A DNA stretch of 64,000 nt from Adhaeribacter pallidiroseus (GTDB lineage Bacteria; Bacteroidota; Bacteroidia; Cytophagales; Hymenobacteraceae): assembly GCF_003340495.1 (NCBI RefSeq), contig NZ_QASA01000001.1:4526001-4590000 (forward strand), written 5' to 3'. Below are positions 8,537-17,094 of this stretch, piece by piece. A model generated the notes under the pieces. The model had not been told where the DNA came from. It worked only from the letters and a program-made list of their open reading frames with translations, and made no database searches. Position numbers and translations under genes: made by a program. Numbering within the stretch: the stretch's first letter is position 1; the number at the start of each line of letters is the position of its first letter.

Positions 8537-8914
8537 ATGAAAGAATTAACAAAAGCCGAAGAACAGGTGATGCAGATTATCTGGGACTCCAAAAAAGGAT
8601 TTGTAAAAGATTTCCTGGAAAAGTTACCGGAGCCTAAGCCGGCTTATAACACCGTTTCTACCATTGTGCGCCTGCTGGAGAAAAAAGGCTTTGTAGGCTA
8701 TACTGCTTACGGAAAAACGCATGAGTACTACCCTTTGGTGTCGAAAGAGCAGTACAGCAGCTATAATTTAAAAAATCTGGTGAGTGGCTACTTTGGCGGC
8801 TCCTTCGAAAAATTAGTTTCGTTTTTCGCTAAAGAAAAAAATATGGATATCCGGGAATTAGAAGAAATGCTGAAACACGTACGCCAAGATCTAAACGACC
8901 CGCAAGATGAATAA
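8537..8914 (+). CDS. BlaI/MecI/CopY family transcriptional repressor
   Basis: This 125-residue winged-helix repressor begins KELTKAEEQVMQIIWDSKKG. YNTVSTIVRLLEKKGFVG forms the recognition helix region, and the C-terminal dimerisation helices carry the protease-sensitive region in BlaI homologues. Its stop lies inside the start of the M56 gene (8-base overlap), the standard repressor-sensor coupling. Family knowledge: when the partner M56 protease senses a signal, the repressor is cleaved. No beta-lactamase gene is present, so the regulated process is unknown. The palindrome at 8445-8460 is a likely target. Confidence 0.92.
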   Translation: MKELTKAEEQVMQIIWDSKKGFVKDFLEKLPEPKPAYNTVSTIVRLLEKKGFVGYTAYGKTHEYYPLVSKEQYSSYNLKNLVSGYFGGSFEKLVSFFAKEKNMDIRELEEMLKHVRQDLNDPQDE

Positions 8915-10631
8915 GATACTGCTATATCTGGTAGAGTCAGGCGCTTGCCTGCTCGTGTTTTACTTGTTGTATAGCCTGGTTTTAAAACGGGAAAATAGTT
9001 TTCAATACAACCGGTTTTATTTGCTTCTCACGCCTCTGCTATCGTTTATTATTCCGCTGTTGGAGTTACCTTTTTTACAACAGCCCGAACCACTCACCAT
9101 TTTTGTAACGCAACAACTGGCACCTATTACTATTTCGGTTAATCCGGAAGCTACTGCCGAAGTCAACTTATTTAACTGGCGAACCGGTTTGCTCTTTTTG
9201 TACAGCGCAGGAGCGGCTTTCTTTCTCTTCCGGCTTTTACGGCAACTTTACCAATTACATTTATTTTACCGGAAAACGCGAGCCAACCATTTTTATTGGC
9301 AAAACATACGCGTTCATAAAACCGATGGTGCCCAACCAACTTTTTCTTTCTGGAACTGCATTTACCTGGATAATAGCCAAGCTTTAAGTGAAGCTGAAAC
9401 AGAACGGGTTTTGTTGCACGAAGCCGTCCACATTCAACAAAAACACAGCCTGGATATTCTTTACCTGGAGAGCATCCGAGTAATCTTTTGGTTTAACCTG
9501 CTACTTTATTTATACCAGCAAGCTATAACCAGTAACCACGAGTTTATTGCGGATGCAGCGGTTTTGCGCACCACTACTCCAGAAACATACGCCCGCTTAC
9601 TAGCCCGGCAAATGCTGCACCGGCTGAAATTTTCTTTTGGTAATTATTTTAATAAATCACTCACCTTAAAACGAATGAAAATGTTACAGCAAACCGACCG
9701 TCGTCCTAATAATTTAAAAAAGTTAGCCGTGCTTCCTATTCTTGGAGTTCTAATCTTTGCGCTTTCTTGTGCTGATACCGAAACTCCCCTAAAAAAACCG
9801 ACCGAAAACTTAAATCAAAGCCAAGCTGAGTCTCAAATTAATCGTGACGATGAAGTATTCACTTTTGTAGAACAAAATCCAGTATTCCCGGGTGGATTAG
9901 AAAAAATGTACGCCTTTATTGGTAACACCATGAAGTACCCAGAAGCTGCCAAAAAAGCTAATTTGGAAGGAAATGTGATTGCCCAATTTGTGATTACGAA
10001 AGAAGGAAAGATTACGGATGTGCAAATTGTAAAAAGCTTAAGTCCAGAAACAGATGCGGAAACTAAACGGGTAATTGCACTTATGCCTAATTGGCAACCT
10101 GGCAAGCAAGATGGCAAACCGTTAAACGTAAAATATACCTTACCTATCCGGTTTGCTTTAAACCCTTCAAACTCTACTGGAGCATCCAATCAGCTTACAC
10201 CGCAAAACAACCCGAACGAACCAATCTTTACTCAGGTAGAACAAAATCCCCAGTTTTCTGGTGGATTAGAAAAAATGTACCAGTTTCTGGGCACCAACAT
10301 TAAATACCCGAAAGCAGCGGTGCAAGCTAATTTGGAAGGCATGGTTGTAGCTAAGTTTCAGGTAACTAAAGCAGGCAAAATTAAAGATATTAAAATTGAG
10401 AAAAGTTTAAGCCCGGAGACAGATGCCGAAGCCAAAAGAGTTATTTCAATGATGCCGACCTGGGAACCCGGCAAGCAAAATGGTAAACCGGTGAATGTAG
10501 AATATACCTTGCCCATCAAGTTTTCTTTAGACGCAGCGAAACCCCAAAAAGCAGCTCAACCCCTAAAAACCGGCTTTTTCTGGAATAATAATCGAATTTA
10601 TTGGAAAACCTCTTTGCAAGGTAACTGCTAG
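8907..10631 (+). CDS. BlaR1-like M56 membrane protease with two TonB-like domains
   Basis: This 574-residue protein starts with hydrophobic helices (ILLYLVESGACLLVFYLLYS; LLLTPLLSFIIPLLEL; GLLFLYSAGAAFFLF). An M56 peptidase domain follows with zinc motif HEAVHIQQKH and EFIADAAVL. After one more membrane segment (PILGVLIFALSC) it carries two TonB C-terminal-like repeats of about 90 residues, each with FPGGLEKMY/FSGGLEKMY, YPEAAKKANLEG and MPNWQPGKQDGKP-type blocks. Classical BlaR1 has a penicillin-binding sensor here. The replacement suggests a different extracytoplasmic input or a cell envelope bridging role. It overlaps the blaI-like gene by 8 bases. Confidence 0.9.
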   Translation: MNKILLYLVESGACLLVFYLLYSLVLKRENSFQYNRFYLLLTPLLSFIIPLLELPFLQQPEPLTIFVTQQLAPITISVNPEATAEVNLFNWRTGLLFLYSAGAAFFLFRLLRQLYQLHLFYRKTRANHFYWQNIRVHKTDGAQPTFSFWNCIYLDNSQALSEAETERVLLHEAVHIQQKHSLDILYLESIRVIFWFNLLLYLYQQAITSNHEFIADAAVLRTTTPETYARLLARQMLHRLKFSFGNYFNKSLTLKRMKMLQQTDRRPNNLKKLAVLPILGVLIFALSCADTETPLKKPTENLNQSQAESQINRDDEVFTFVEQNPVFPGGLEKMYAFIGNTMKYPEAAKKANLEGNVIAQFVITKEGKITDVQIVKSLSPETDAETKRVIALMPNWQPGKQDGKPLNVKYTLPIRFALNPSNSTGASNQLTPQNNPNEPIFTQVEQNPQFSGGLEKMYQFLGTNIKYPKAAVQANLEGMVVAKFQVTKAGKIKDIKIEKSLSPETDAEAKRVISMMPTWEPGKQNGKPVNVEYTLPIKFSLDAAKPQKAAQPLKTGFFWNNNRIYWKTSLQGNC

Positions 10632-10709
10632 TGAATTTGTTAAAATTTGAAATATCATTAATAAAGATTGCGAATAAAAGAGCGAGTAAAATCTTAAACA
10701 TTTAAAAAA

Positions 10710-13028
10710 ATGGGTCAGCTGTTGCACTACCTTCTGGAATCAGGCGCTTGTTTGCTGGTGTTTTACCTGCTGTATGTTTTGGTATTAAGGCGCGAAAAGT
10801 GTTTTACCTATAATAGATTTTACTTGCTCTTTACTCCGCTAATTGCCTTCTTCATTCCGCTTCTGGAATTACCTTTTCTGCGCCAACCCGAACCACTTAC
10901 TAGTTTTATAGCCGAACAGGTAACTCCCGTTACAGCACCAATAACGCCAGTGCCGGTACAACCAAAACCATTTATTGTTACTCCAGATGCGGCTTACCCG
11001 GTGGGAGAAGAGTCAAAGTTTGATTATACTATTGTGCTGCTGTTGCTGTACGGAGCGGGAGTAGCTGTTTTTGCCAATCGGTTAGTTAGGCAATTGTACT
11101 TTTTACACCGGTTTAATCGCGAAACCCAAGCAGAACGGTTCTATTGGCAACAGATTGCCGTTCATAAAACGTACGGCAGGCAACCTACTTTCTCTTTCGG
11201 CAATTGTATTTACTGGGATAATAGCCAGCCGTTAAGTGAACGGGACACTGAAAGCGTTTTTGAACACGAAGCCGTACATGTACGCCAAAAACACAGCCTG
11301 GATATTCTGTATCTGGAATTTTTTAAAATTTTCTTCTGGTTTAACCCCCTGCTTTACTTTTTTCAAAAATCCCTGGCCCACACGCATGAGTTTATCGCCG
11401 ATGCCGCCGTACTGCGTACCACCAACCCGGAAACTTACTCGCAATTGCTGGTAAACCAAGTGTTGCACCGCTTAGAATTTTCTTTTGGCAAATATTTCAA
11501 CAAATCACTAATAGCAACTCGCCTGAAAATGTTAGAGCAAAACCGCCGCTCTAATTGGTGGAGGCAATTACTGGCTCTCCCGGTTGTAAGCACGCTCTTA
11601 TTCTTTCTGTCGGCTAGTAGTTTACCGATGCCCGAAGCAATCAATAATCCAGCAGGCCTAGCCGGCTCGTTTCCTGCTATAGCCCAGGAACATTTTTCAA
11701 AAAAGAAATTTTCGGAACCGCTTTTCCCAGGTGGCAAAGAAGCGATGTACCATTTTTTTGTCCAAAATTTAAAATACCCGGCCGAAAGTCTCGAAGGCGT
11801 TTCAAGTGCCCATGGTTTATTCGTGGCAGTTAACGTGAATGCCGATGGCACAGTTGACATTCCCAAATACAAATATAATCCGGAAAATGCGTATGCATTC
11901 CCTTCAAGTTTGCCCAATGCTTTCGATAAAGAGATTCAGCGCGTATTATTATTGATGCCAAAAAAATGGAAACCAGCCATGATAAATGGAAAAACCGTTG
12001 CCTCCAGATATTTTTTTGATTTTAATTTTTATTGTTCCAACCCGGCAGAAAGACTTCCGAACATAACCGAAAAAGAACAATATGAATGGGATATAAGTAA
12101 TACACCCGTAGTAACTAGCCGACCTATACACGTTGTATTATACGATAAAAATGTACCTTTACAATATACAAGTACTAGCCCGCTTATAACATTTAATAAT
12201 CCCATAACTACTATCCAAACTGCTTCTACATCTGGTTCGGTACAAGCTGTATCTTCGCTGGCTTACGATAATAAAATTCAGCTTCCATTGTTCCCCGGCG
12301 GAAGACGGCTCATGTACCGGTACCTGCGTAAAAATATCCGATTTGATAAATACATCCATTTTTTAGGTAATAACACAGCAGGCGCTTTTACCATGACCGA
12401 AATAAAGATTGACGAAAAAGGTCAAGTAGCACCTGTAACTTCGGCCACCGACGATGCTTTTGCCCGCGAAATTAATGAAGCAATTCGCCAAATGCCGGCC
12501 TGGCAACCGGCTAAAGTAGATGGCCAGCCTACGGCTGCTACTTACAATTTAACTTTATTTTTTCAAAAAGACGTGAATGGCTACGAGGAAGGCCGCTTAA
12601 CGGAAAATCTAGAAAAATATACCGGTAGGGAATTACTTATTAATGCCGTTTTATTTGGCAATAAAGCTTACGTGGTAGAAAATAATCCGGATGAGCCGGT
12701 GTTAACCGTCGTCGAAAAGAAGCCCGAGTTTCCGGGCGGTCTGGACAGAATGTACGAATTTATCAACCAGAATCTGCAATATCCCCAAGCTGCCCGCGAT
12801 GCCAAATTAGAAGGCATGGTATCCGTAAAATTTATTGTAACAAAAGATGGCCGAATTCTGGAATCCCGAGTAGAAGGACATCTAAGCCCCGAAACCGACG
12901 CGGAAATCCTGCGGGTAATTCAAAAAATGCCCAGGTGGGTGCCAGGTAAACAAAATGGTAAAGCTGTAAATGCAGAATATACTTTACCATTTAAATTCCG
13001 GTTAAATCCTGACCTGCCTAAATCTTAG
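10710..13028 (+). CDS. Second BlaR1-like M56 protease with TonB-like repeats
   Basis: This 772-residue paralogue of the preceding gene has the same N-terminal membrane block (LLESGACLLVFYLLYVLVLR), an M56 zinc motif HEAVHVRQKH, and EFIADAAVLRT. The long C-terminal part holds three TonB C-terminal-like modules: two divergent ones (starting near LFPGGKEAMYHF and LFPGGRRLMYRY) and a well-conserved last one (FPGGLDRMYEFINQNLQYP, ETDAEILRVIQKMPRW). It starts 78 bases after the first M56 gene with no terminator between, so cotranscription with the repressor is likely. The pair appears to be a local duplication followed by divergence and repeat gain. Confidence 0.88.
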   Translation: MGQLLHYLLESGACLLVFYLLYVLVLRREKCFTYNRFYLLFTPLIAFFIPLLELPFLRQPEPLTSFIAEQVTPVTAPITPVPVQPKPFIVTPDAAYPVGEESKFDYTIVLLLLYGAGVAVFANRLVRQLYFLHRFNRETQAERFYWQQIAVHKTYGRQPTFSFGNCIYWDNSQPLSERDTESVFEHEAVHVRQKHSLDILYLEFFKIFFWFNPLLYFFQKSLAHTHEFIADAAVLRTTNPETYSQLLVNQVLHRLEFSFGKYFNKSLIATRLKMLEQNRRSNWWRQLLALPVVSTLLFFLSASSLPMPEAINNPAGLAGSFPAIAQEHFSKKKFSEPLFPGGKEAMYHFFVQNLKYPAESLEGVSSAHGLFVAVNVNADGTVDIPKYKYNPENAYAFPSSLPNAFDKEIQRVLLLMPKKWKPAMINGKTVASRYFFDFNFYCSNPAERLPNITEKEQYEWDISNTPVVTSRPIHVVLYDKNVPLQYTSTSPLITFNNPITTIQTASTSGSVQAVSSLAYDNKIQLPLFPGGRRLMYRYLRKNIRFDKYIHFLGNNTAGAFTMTEIKIDEKGQVAPVTSATDDAFAREINEAIRQMPAWQPAKVDGQPTAATYNLTLFFQKDVNGYEEGRLTENLEKYTGRELLINAVLFGNKAYVVENNPDEPVLTVVEKKPEFPGGLDRMYEFINQNLQYPQAARDAKLEGMVSVKFIVTKDGRILESRVEGHLSPETDAEILRVIQKMPRWVPGKQNGKAVNAEYTLPFKFRLNPDLPKS

Positions 13029-13089
13029 ATAAAACCGGAATTCCTATTGGGTCTACATCAATAAAACATAATTTTTAAAAAACGACTAA

Positions 13090-13136
13090 ATACCAACTGA
13101 AAAGGCTCCTTAATCCGGAGCCTTTTCAGTTGGTAT
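13090..13136. terminator. Perfect 20-bp bidirectional hairpin, overlaps surE end
   Basis: Positions 13090-13109 are the exact reverse complement of 13117-13136, with a 7-base loop (ttaatcc). The hairpin lies between convergent genes. Its right arm encodes the last residues of SurE, and the surE stop codon is in the loop. Confidence 0.7.
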
Positions 13137-13922
13137 AGGCTCCCCTTCCAGTTGCCACTCGTTATTTATCTGGGCTATTGTGTGGTAAGCCGTTAAATCG
13201 TATTGGCAGGGAACTACCGAAATATAATTATGTGCCAGCGCCCATTCGTCGGTATCTTCGCCTTTGTCGGGGTTTACGAAATTACCCGTCATCCAAAAAT
13301 ACCGGCGATTGTTCGGGTCCATTCGCTCATCGAATTCCTCTTGCCAACGGGCATGGGCCTGCCGGCATACCTTAATGCCGGCAATGGGCTTGGTGGAGTT
13401 TTTAGGAATATTTACGTTTAAGGCGGTATTTACGGGTACGCCGTGGGCTAAAGCCTGTCGTACAATTTGCTCCACATACGGCTCCGTGTGCGAAAAATCA
13501 GCTTCGTGACCGTAATCGCACAACGAAAAACCAATAGCAGGTAAGCCCTCAATAGCGGCCTCAATAGCCGCCGACATGGTACCGGAATACAACACGCTAA
13601 TACTGGAATTAGAGCCGTGGTTAATGCCGCTTACTACCAAATCTGGTTGGCGATCTTTGAGTACGTGGTGTTTGGCCAGCTTTACGCAATCGGCAGGCGT
13701 GCCGGAACATTCGTAAGCTTCTACATCGGTAAAAGCCGTTGATTTATCTAAACGCAAGGTATTGCCTACGGTAATGGCGTGCCCCATTCCCGATTGTGGC
13801 CCGTTAGGTGCTACTACCACTACTTCCCCAATCCGTTTCATTACTTTTACCAAAGTGCGAATGCCCGGAGCCGTAATGCCATCGTCGTTAGATATTAAAA
13901 TTAAAGGTTTTTTAGAAGCCAT
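13110..13922 (-). CDS. surE: 5'/3'-nucleotidase SurE
   Basis: SurE is a metal-dependent survival nucleotidase that dephosphorylates nucleoside monophosphates. NDDGITAPGI near the N-terminus supplies the paired Asp metal ligands, and SGINHGSNSSISVLYSGTMS holds the conserved Asn/Ser loop; total length is about 270 residues, normal for the family. I chose the ATG at 13922 (MASKKPLILIS) over an upstream in-frame TTG at 13928. The 3' end is embedded in a perfect hairpin shared with the convergent M56 gene. Confidence 0.94.
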   Translation of the reverse strand: MASKKPLILISNDDGITAPGIRTLVKVMKRIGEVVVVAPNGPQSGMGHAITVGNTLRLDKSTAFTDVEAYECSGTPADCVKLAKHHVLKDRQPDLVVSGINHGSNSSISVLYSGTMSAAIEAAIEGLPAIGFSLCDYGHEADFSHTEPYVEQIVRQALAHGVPVNTALNVNIPKNSTKPIAGIKVCRQAHARWQEEFDERMDPNNRRYFWMTGNFVNPDKGEDTDEWALAHNYISVVPCQYDLTAYHTIAQINNEWQLEGEPIPTEKAPD

Positions 13923-14126
13923 AAACAAAAAGTAAATCTGTTATCAAAAGTACGGCAAAACCGGTAGTACTGTATGTACAAATTTTTAAATAAACGCGCC
14001 ATACCTAAGTTGCCCGTTAGAGTTGTCCTTGGTTTATGTACTTCCTGCCGGGCAAATTGTTAAAACCTTACCCCAACCGAATTAGTTTAAAAGGCAGAAT
14101 ACCCGGCACGTAAACGATTTATCCTG

Positions 14127-14816
14127 ATGAAAAAATACTTATTTCTGGCATTAGTCCAGCTAGTTCTGCTAAGTTGTCAACCGAAAAAAACTGAAACTAA
14201 CAATTCGCAACCTTCTACCTCAACGGCTGATTCTGCTCGGCCGGAAACAATACCAGCGGATAGAACAGTAACCCGTTTAGATTCGGTAGGGGACGCTGCT
14301 TCGTCGCCGGCTCCCACACCAGCACCTAATAAAGGCGAAAACCCGGGCACAAGCTGGCAAATTTCAAAAAGCCAGATTGGTCCTATTCAAATCGGAATGG
14401 CTGTAAACGCTATGCGGAAAAGAGTACCGGCTGAATTTATAAAAGAAATACCCATTACCCGCGAAGGCCGCGGCAACCGAGCCTACGAAATCCGGCAATC
14501 GCCTGGGGAGCAAAAAGCCGGATTACTGATAGAAGAAACCTGCGAGCCAACTTGCCAGGTTTGGCGGGTACATGTGCAAAACCCAGCGTATAAAACCAAA
14601 GAAGGTTTAGGAGTTGGGTCTACTTTAGGAGAAGTAAAAAAGCACTATAAAATCAGTTACTTGGGTGCCGGCGAAACCGAAATTGTAGCTGTCTCGGATG
14701 ATGCCAAGCTAACCTTTATGCTGGATGTAAGTAAAGTACCGGCGAAACAGGTTCCCCGGTTAAATTTAAAAAATACCCCCGATAGCACCCCGATTATTGG
14801 CATGTTGATCTTATAG
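14127..14816 (+). CDS. Hypothetical lipoprotein (229 aa)
   Basis: MKKYLFLALVQLVLLSC gives a clear lipoprotein signal with the lipobox Cys at residue 17. A Ser/Thr/Pro-rich linker of about 65 residues follows, then a compact domain from about residue 75 (WQISKSQIGPIQIGMAV). That domain contains a Cys pair (EETCEPTCQVW) that could form a disulfide. The PIQIGM phrase resembles small envelope proteins that measure a repeated 'ig(p)i.iGm' motif, but I do not assign a family. The gene is monocistronic, converging on an unrelated gene. Confidence 0.7.
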   Translation: MKKYLFLALVQLVLLSCQPKKTETNNSQPSTSTADSARPETIPADRTVTRLDSVGDAASSPAPTPAPNKGENPGTSWQISKSQIGPIQIGMAVNAMRKRVPAEFIKEIPITREGRGNRAYEIRQSPGEQKAGLLIEETCEPTCQVWRVHVQNPAYKTKEGLGVGSTLGEVKKHYKISYLGAGETEIVAVSDDAKLTFMLDVSKVPAKQVPRLNLKNTPDSTPIIGMLIL

Positions 14817-14878
14817 CTAGTCTTTACTATCCTGCGTAGAAGCAGAACGCTGACACATCACAAGCCAAAGCGCTTTTA

Positions 14879-16816
14879 CTAGCTACCTTCGCACGGACAT
14901 AAACCTTTTTCGGCGGTGCAAATGGTAGAATAGCCTTCATCGAGTTTTATCAAAAACTGGTTCAGTTGGGTATTATAATCCAGGAGCGCATCTAATTTTT
15001 TTTCGTCGGGTTTTTGTTTTAGCAGTTGATTTAGTTGCTCTACTTGCTTTATTAATTCGTTGTTACGTTCGGTTAATTGCACAATGTGCGGCGGCAAATT
15101 ACCTTCGGCGGTGTATTTACTTTTAATATTTGTTTCAATGCAGTATTTCTTTTTTAAATATTCCAGCGATTTTTTATTAGCTGTAGCCTGCAAAACGTTG
15201 TTGTGCTCTAAAGCTTGCTTTAACCGATAGCTTTCGTAGCGGGTGTCGTAATTGGTTATGGCCGTTTTTACATAATCGCGGCACAAATAACACTTGGTGG
15301 CACTAGCTTTTTCGGTTAAGTTAGTGCGCAGGTTTAAAGTTTCTTCGGAAGCTTCGGCTTCAGTCAGGCGATTGGTTTCTTTTTCAAATACTTCGCGGTA
15401 CTGCTGGTTTTCTAATTCGGCAATAATACGGGTGATGGATTCTCCCTCAATGGTAGCCGACAGAAAATCTCTACCCGGTAAGTCTACGGAATGCAGTTTG
15501 GTTAAATACGCTTCGCGCTTGGGAACATTCGCCACATTTTTACCATCATTTTCGAGTTCCAGTAAGGTTAGCACCAAATCTTTGCTATTTTTTAAATTAT
15601 GATCGGCGTCTAAATAAAGCTCGGCACTATTAACAATACTAGCGTATTCAGGCCGGAAAATATTCTGGTAAGTAGTATTTTTTGTAAACTCGCGTTCCCG
15701 CACTCGCTGTACAGTTTTAAGTGCCCGGTAGTTCTGAATAACCGAAAATAAACTCTTGGAATTAACTTCCGAGATATTGTTTTTATAATTTAGTTTGTAA
15801 TCGTTTAAACTTTGTTTTAAGTCGGCGAAAGTGCGCAAAAATTCAATAAAATACATTTCCTGCTTAAAGGTTTCGTCGTTTACTAACCCGGCATCGTGGG
15901 CGTTGTTTATTTTCTGCTTGCGCTTTTCAATTAACTCGGTGTTTATCTCGTTACCGCTCAGCACATCCGTTTTGTACAACGATTTATAATTAGCTACCAC
16001 TAAATATGGATAGTCTTTGTAATCAAAAACGGTTTCCAGTTTGCGGCGGTCTAAACCATTGGAGCTGTTGGCCAAAAGCTCGTTGGCTTTGGCCGATTTA
16101 ATAACTACGTTCTTTACATCGGGCGGCACTAAAGCGTACACCCGTACCGAGTGCAGCCGTGTATCAAAATTATGCCCTTCGTACAACCGAATGGTAGAAC
16201 TAAATTTATATTCGGTTTTCCGGGAACTCGAGCCCAGTAATTTGCCAAACTCACCTACTAAAGACATAAGAGCTCCGGATGGAGAAGCCGTAAGATTAGC
16301 GATATTTTGGAGTTGTAGCGCCACCATATTAAAAACCTGTTCGCTGGCATTATCGGCAATGGCTTTGGCTTCTATGGTAGCATCAATGCTTTTGCCCGTA
16401 CTCGAAAGCGGCATTTTATCAATAATCCGGATAACATCAATGTTATCGCTCACCTGGGCAGTGAGCTCTTTATTGTCGTTTTTAACGTAAAAGTTATACA
16501 GCGGATAAACAATGCTTTCGTTACCGAATAATTTTAAATTTTTGAGTTGCGCCGTAATCAGAAGATACTCTAATTCCTGCTTGTAATTTTTCTTGTCTCG
16601 GCCTGCCCCGGTGCGTAGCTCGTTGATGACCCGGGTAAACTTGTTGCCGTTAAACAGGTAAATATCCGTAGACAGGTATTGCCACTCATCAGTAAACGCG
16701 TACTTATCGTTGTACGAATAACCCAATCGGGTTTCGATGCCGTTTTGCGCATTCGCCGAAAAACCATAATTAATAAACAACCAAGTAAGGAGAAGAGAGT
16801 AAGTTACTTTTTTCAT
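14879..16816 (-). CDS. Unrecognised exported protein (645 aa)
   Basis: A signal peptide (MKKVTYSLLLTWLFINYGFS) precedes a long mostly helical protein of no family I can name. The first half (residues 25-330) is mixed alpha/beta with a hydrophobic patch rich in Ala/Leu near ASEQVFNMVALQLQNIANL. The second half is strongly helical, with a heptad-like coiled coil near ERNNELIKQVEQLNQLLKQ (about 580-620). Two Cys-rich spots occur: CYLCRDY at mid-length and CTAEKGLCPC at the extreme C-terminus. It is monocistronic. A role in an envelope-associated complex is possible but unsupported. Confidence 0.7.
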   Translation of the reverse strand: MKKVTYSLLLTWLFINYGFSANAQNGIETRLGYSYNDKYAFTDEWQYLSTDIYLFNGNKFTRVINELRTGAGRDKKNYKQELEYLLITAQLKNLKLFGNESIVYPLYNFYVKNDNKELTAQVSDNIDVIRIIDKMPLSSTGKSIDATIEAKAIADNASEQVFNMVALQLQNIANLTASPSGALMSLVGEFGKLLGSSSRKTEYKFSSTIRLYEGHNFDTRLHSVRVYALVPPDVKNVVIKSAKANELLANSSNGLDRRKLETVFDYKDYPYLVVANYKSLYKTDVLSGNEINTELIEKRKQKINNAHDAGLVNDETFKQEMYFIEFLRTFADLKQSLNDYKLNYKNNISEVNSKSLFSVIQNYRALKTVQRVREREFTKNTTYQNIFRPEYASIVNSAELYLDADHNLKNSKDLVLTLLELENDGKNVANVPKREAYLTKLHSVDLPGRDFLSATIEGESITRIIAELENQQYREVFEKETNRLTEAEASEETLNLRTNLTEKASATKCYLCRDYVKTAITNYDTRYESYRLKQALEHNNVLQATANKKSLEYLKKKYCIETNIKSKYTAEGNLPPHIVQLTERNNELIKQVEQLNQLLKQKPDEKKLDALLDYNTQLNQFLIKLDEGYSTICTAEKGLCPCEGS

Positions 16817-17094
16817 AGAGAAACCAGAGTAAAAACAGTCCTAAGACAATTTTTTAGATAGCTACGTTCTCAAAGAAAAGGCCAATTTTCAGGTTCTGAT
16901 AATATCCCTATTTTTTACAGGTGAGGTACCAAGAAAGCAACCTTTAAGAAGTTATTATGGCCTTAGTTTATAGGTTTACCAGTTTAATACGGCAGCTAAG
17001 CTTTAAATAGCTTCTTGAAGGAGTTCTAATTTTAAAAAATCAGCAAACAAAGCAGGTTTTTCTTTTTATAAGATAATCAGCGTACCTAAACAGG

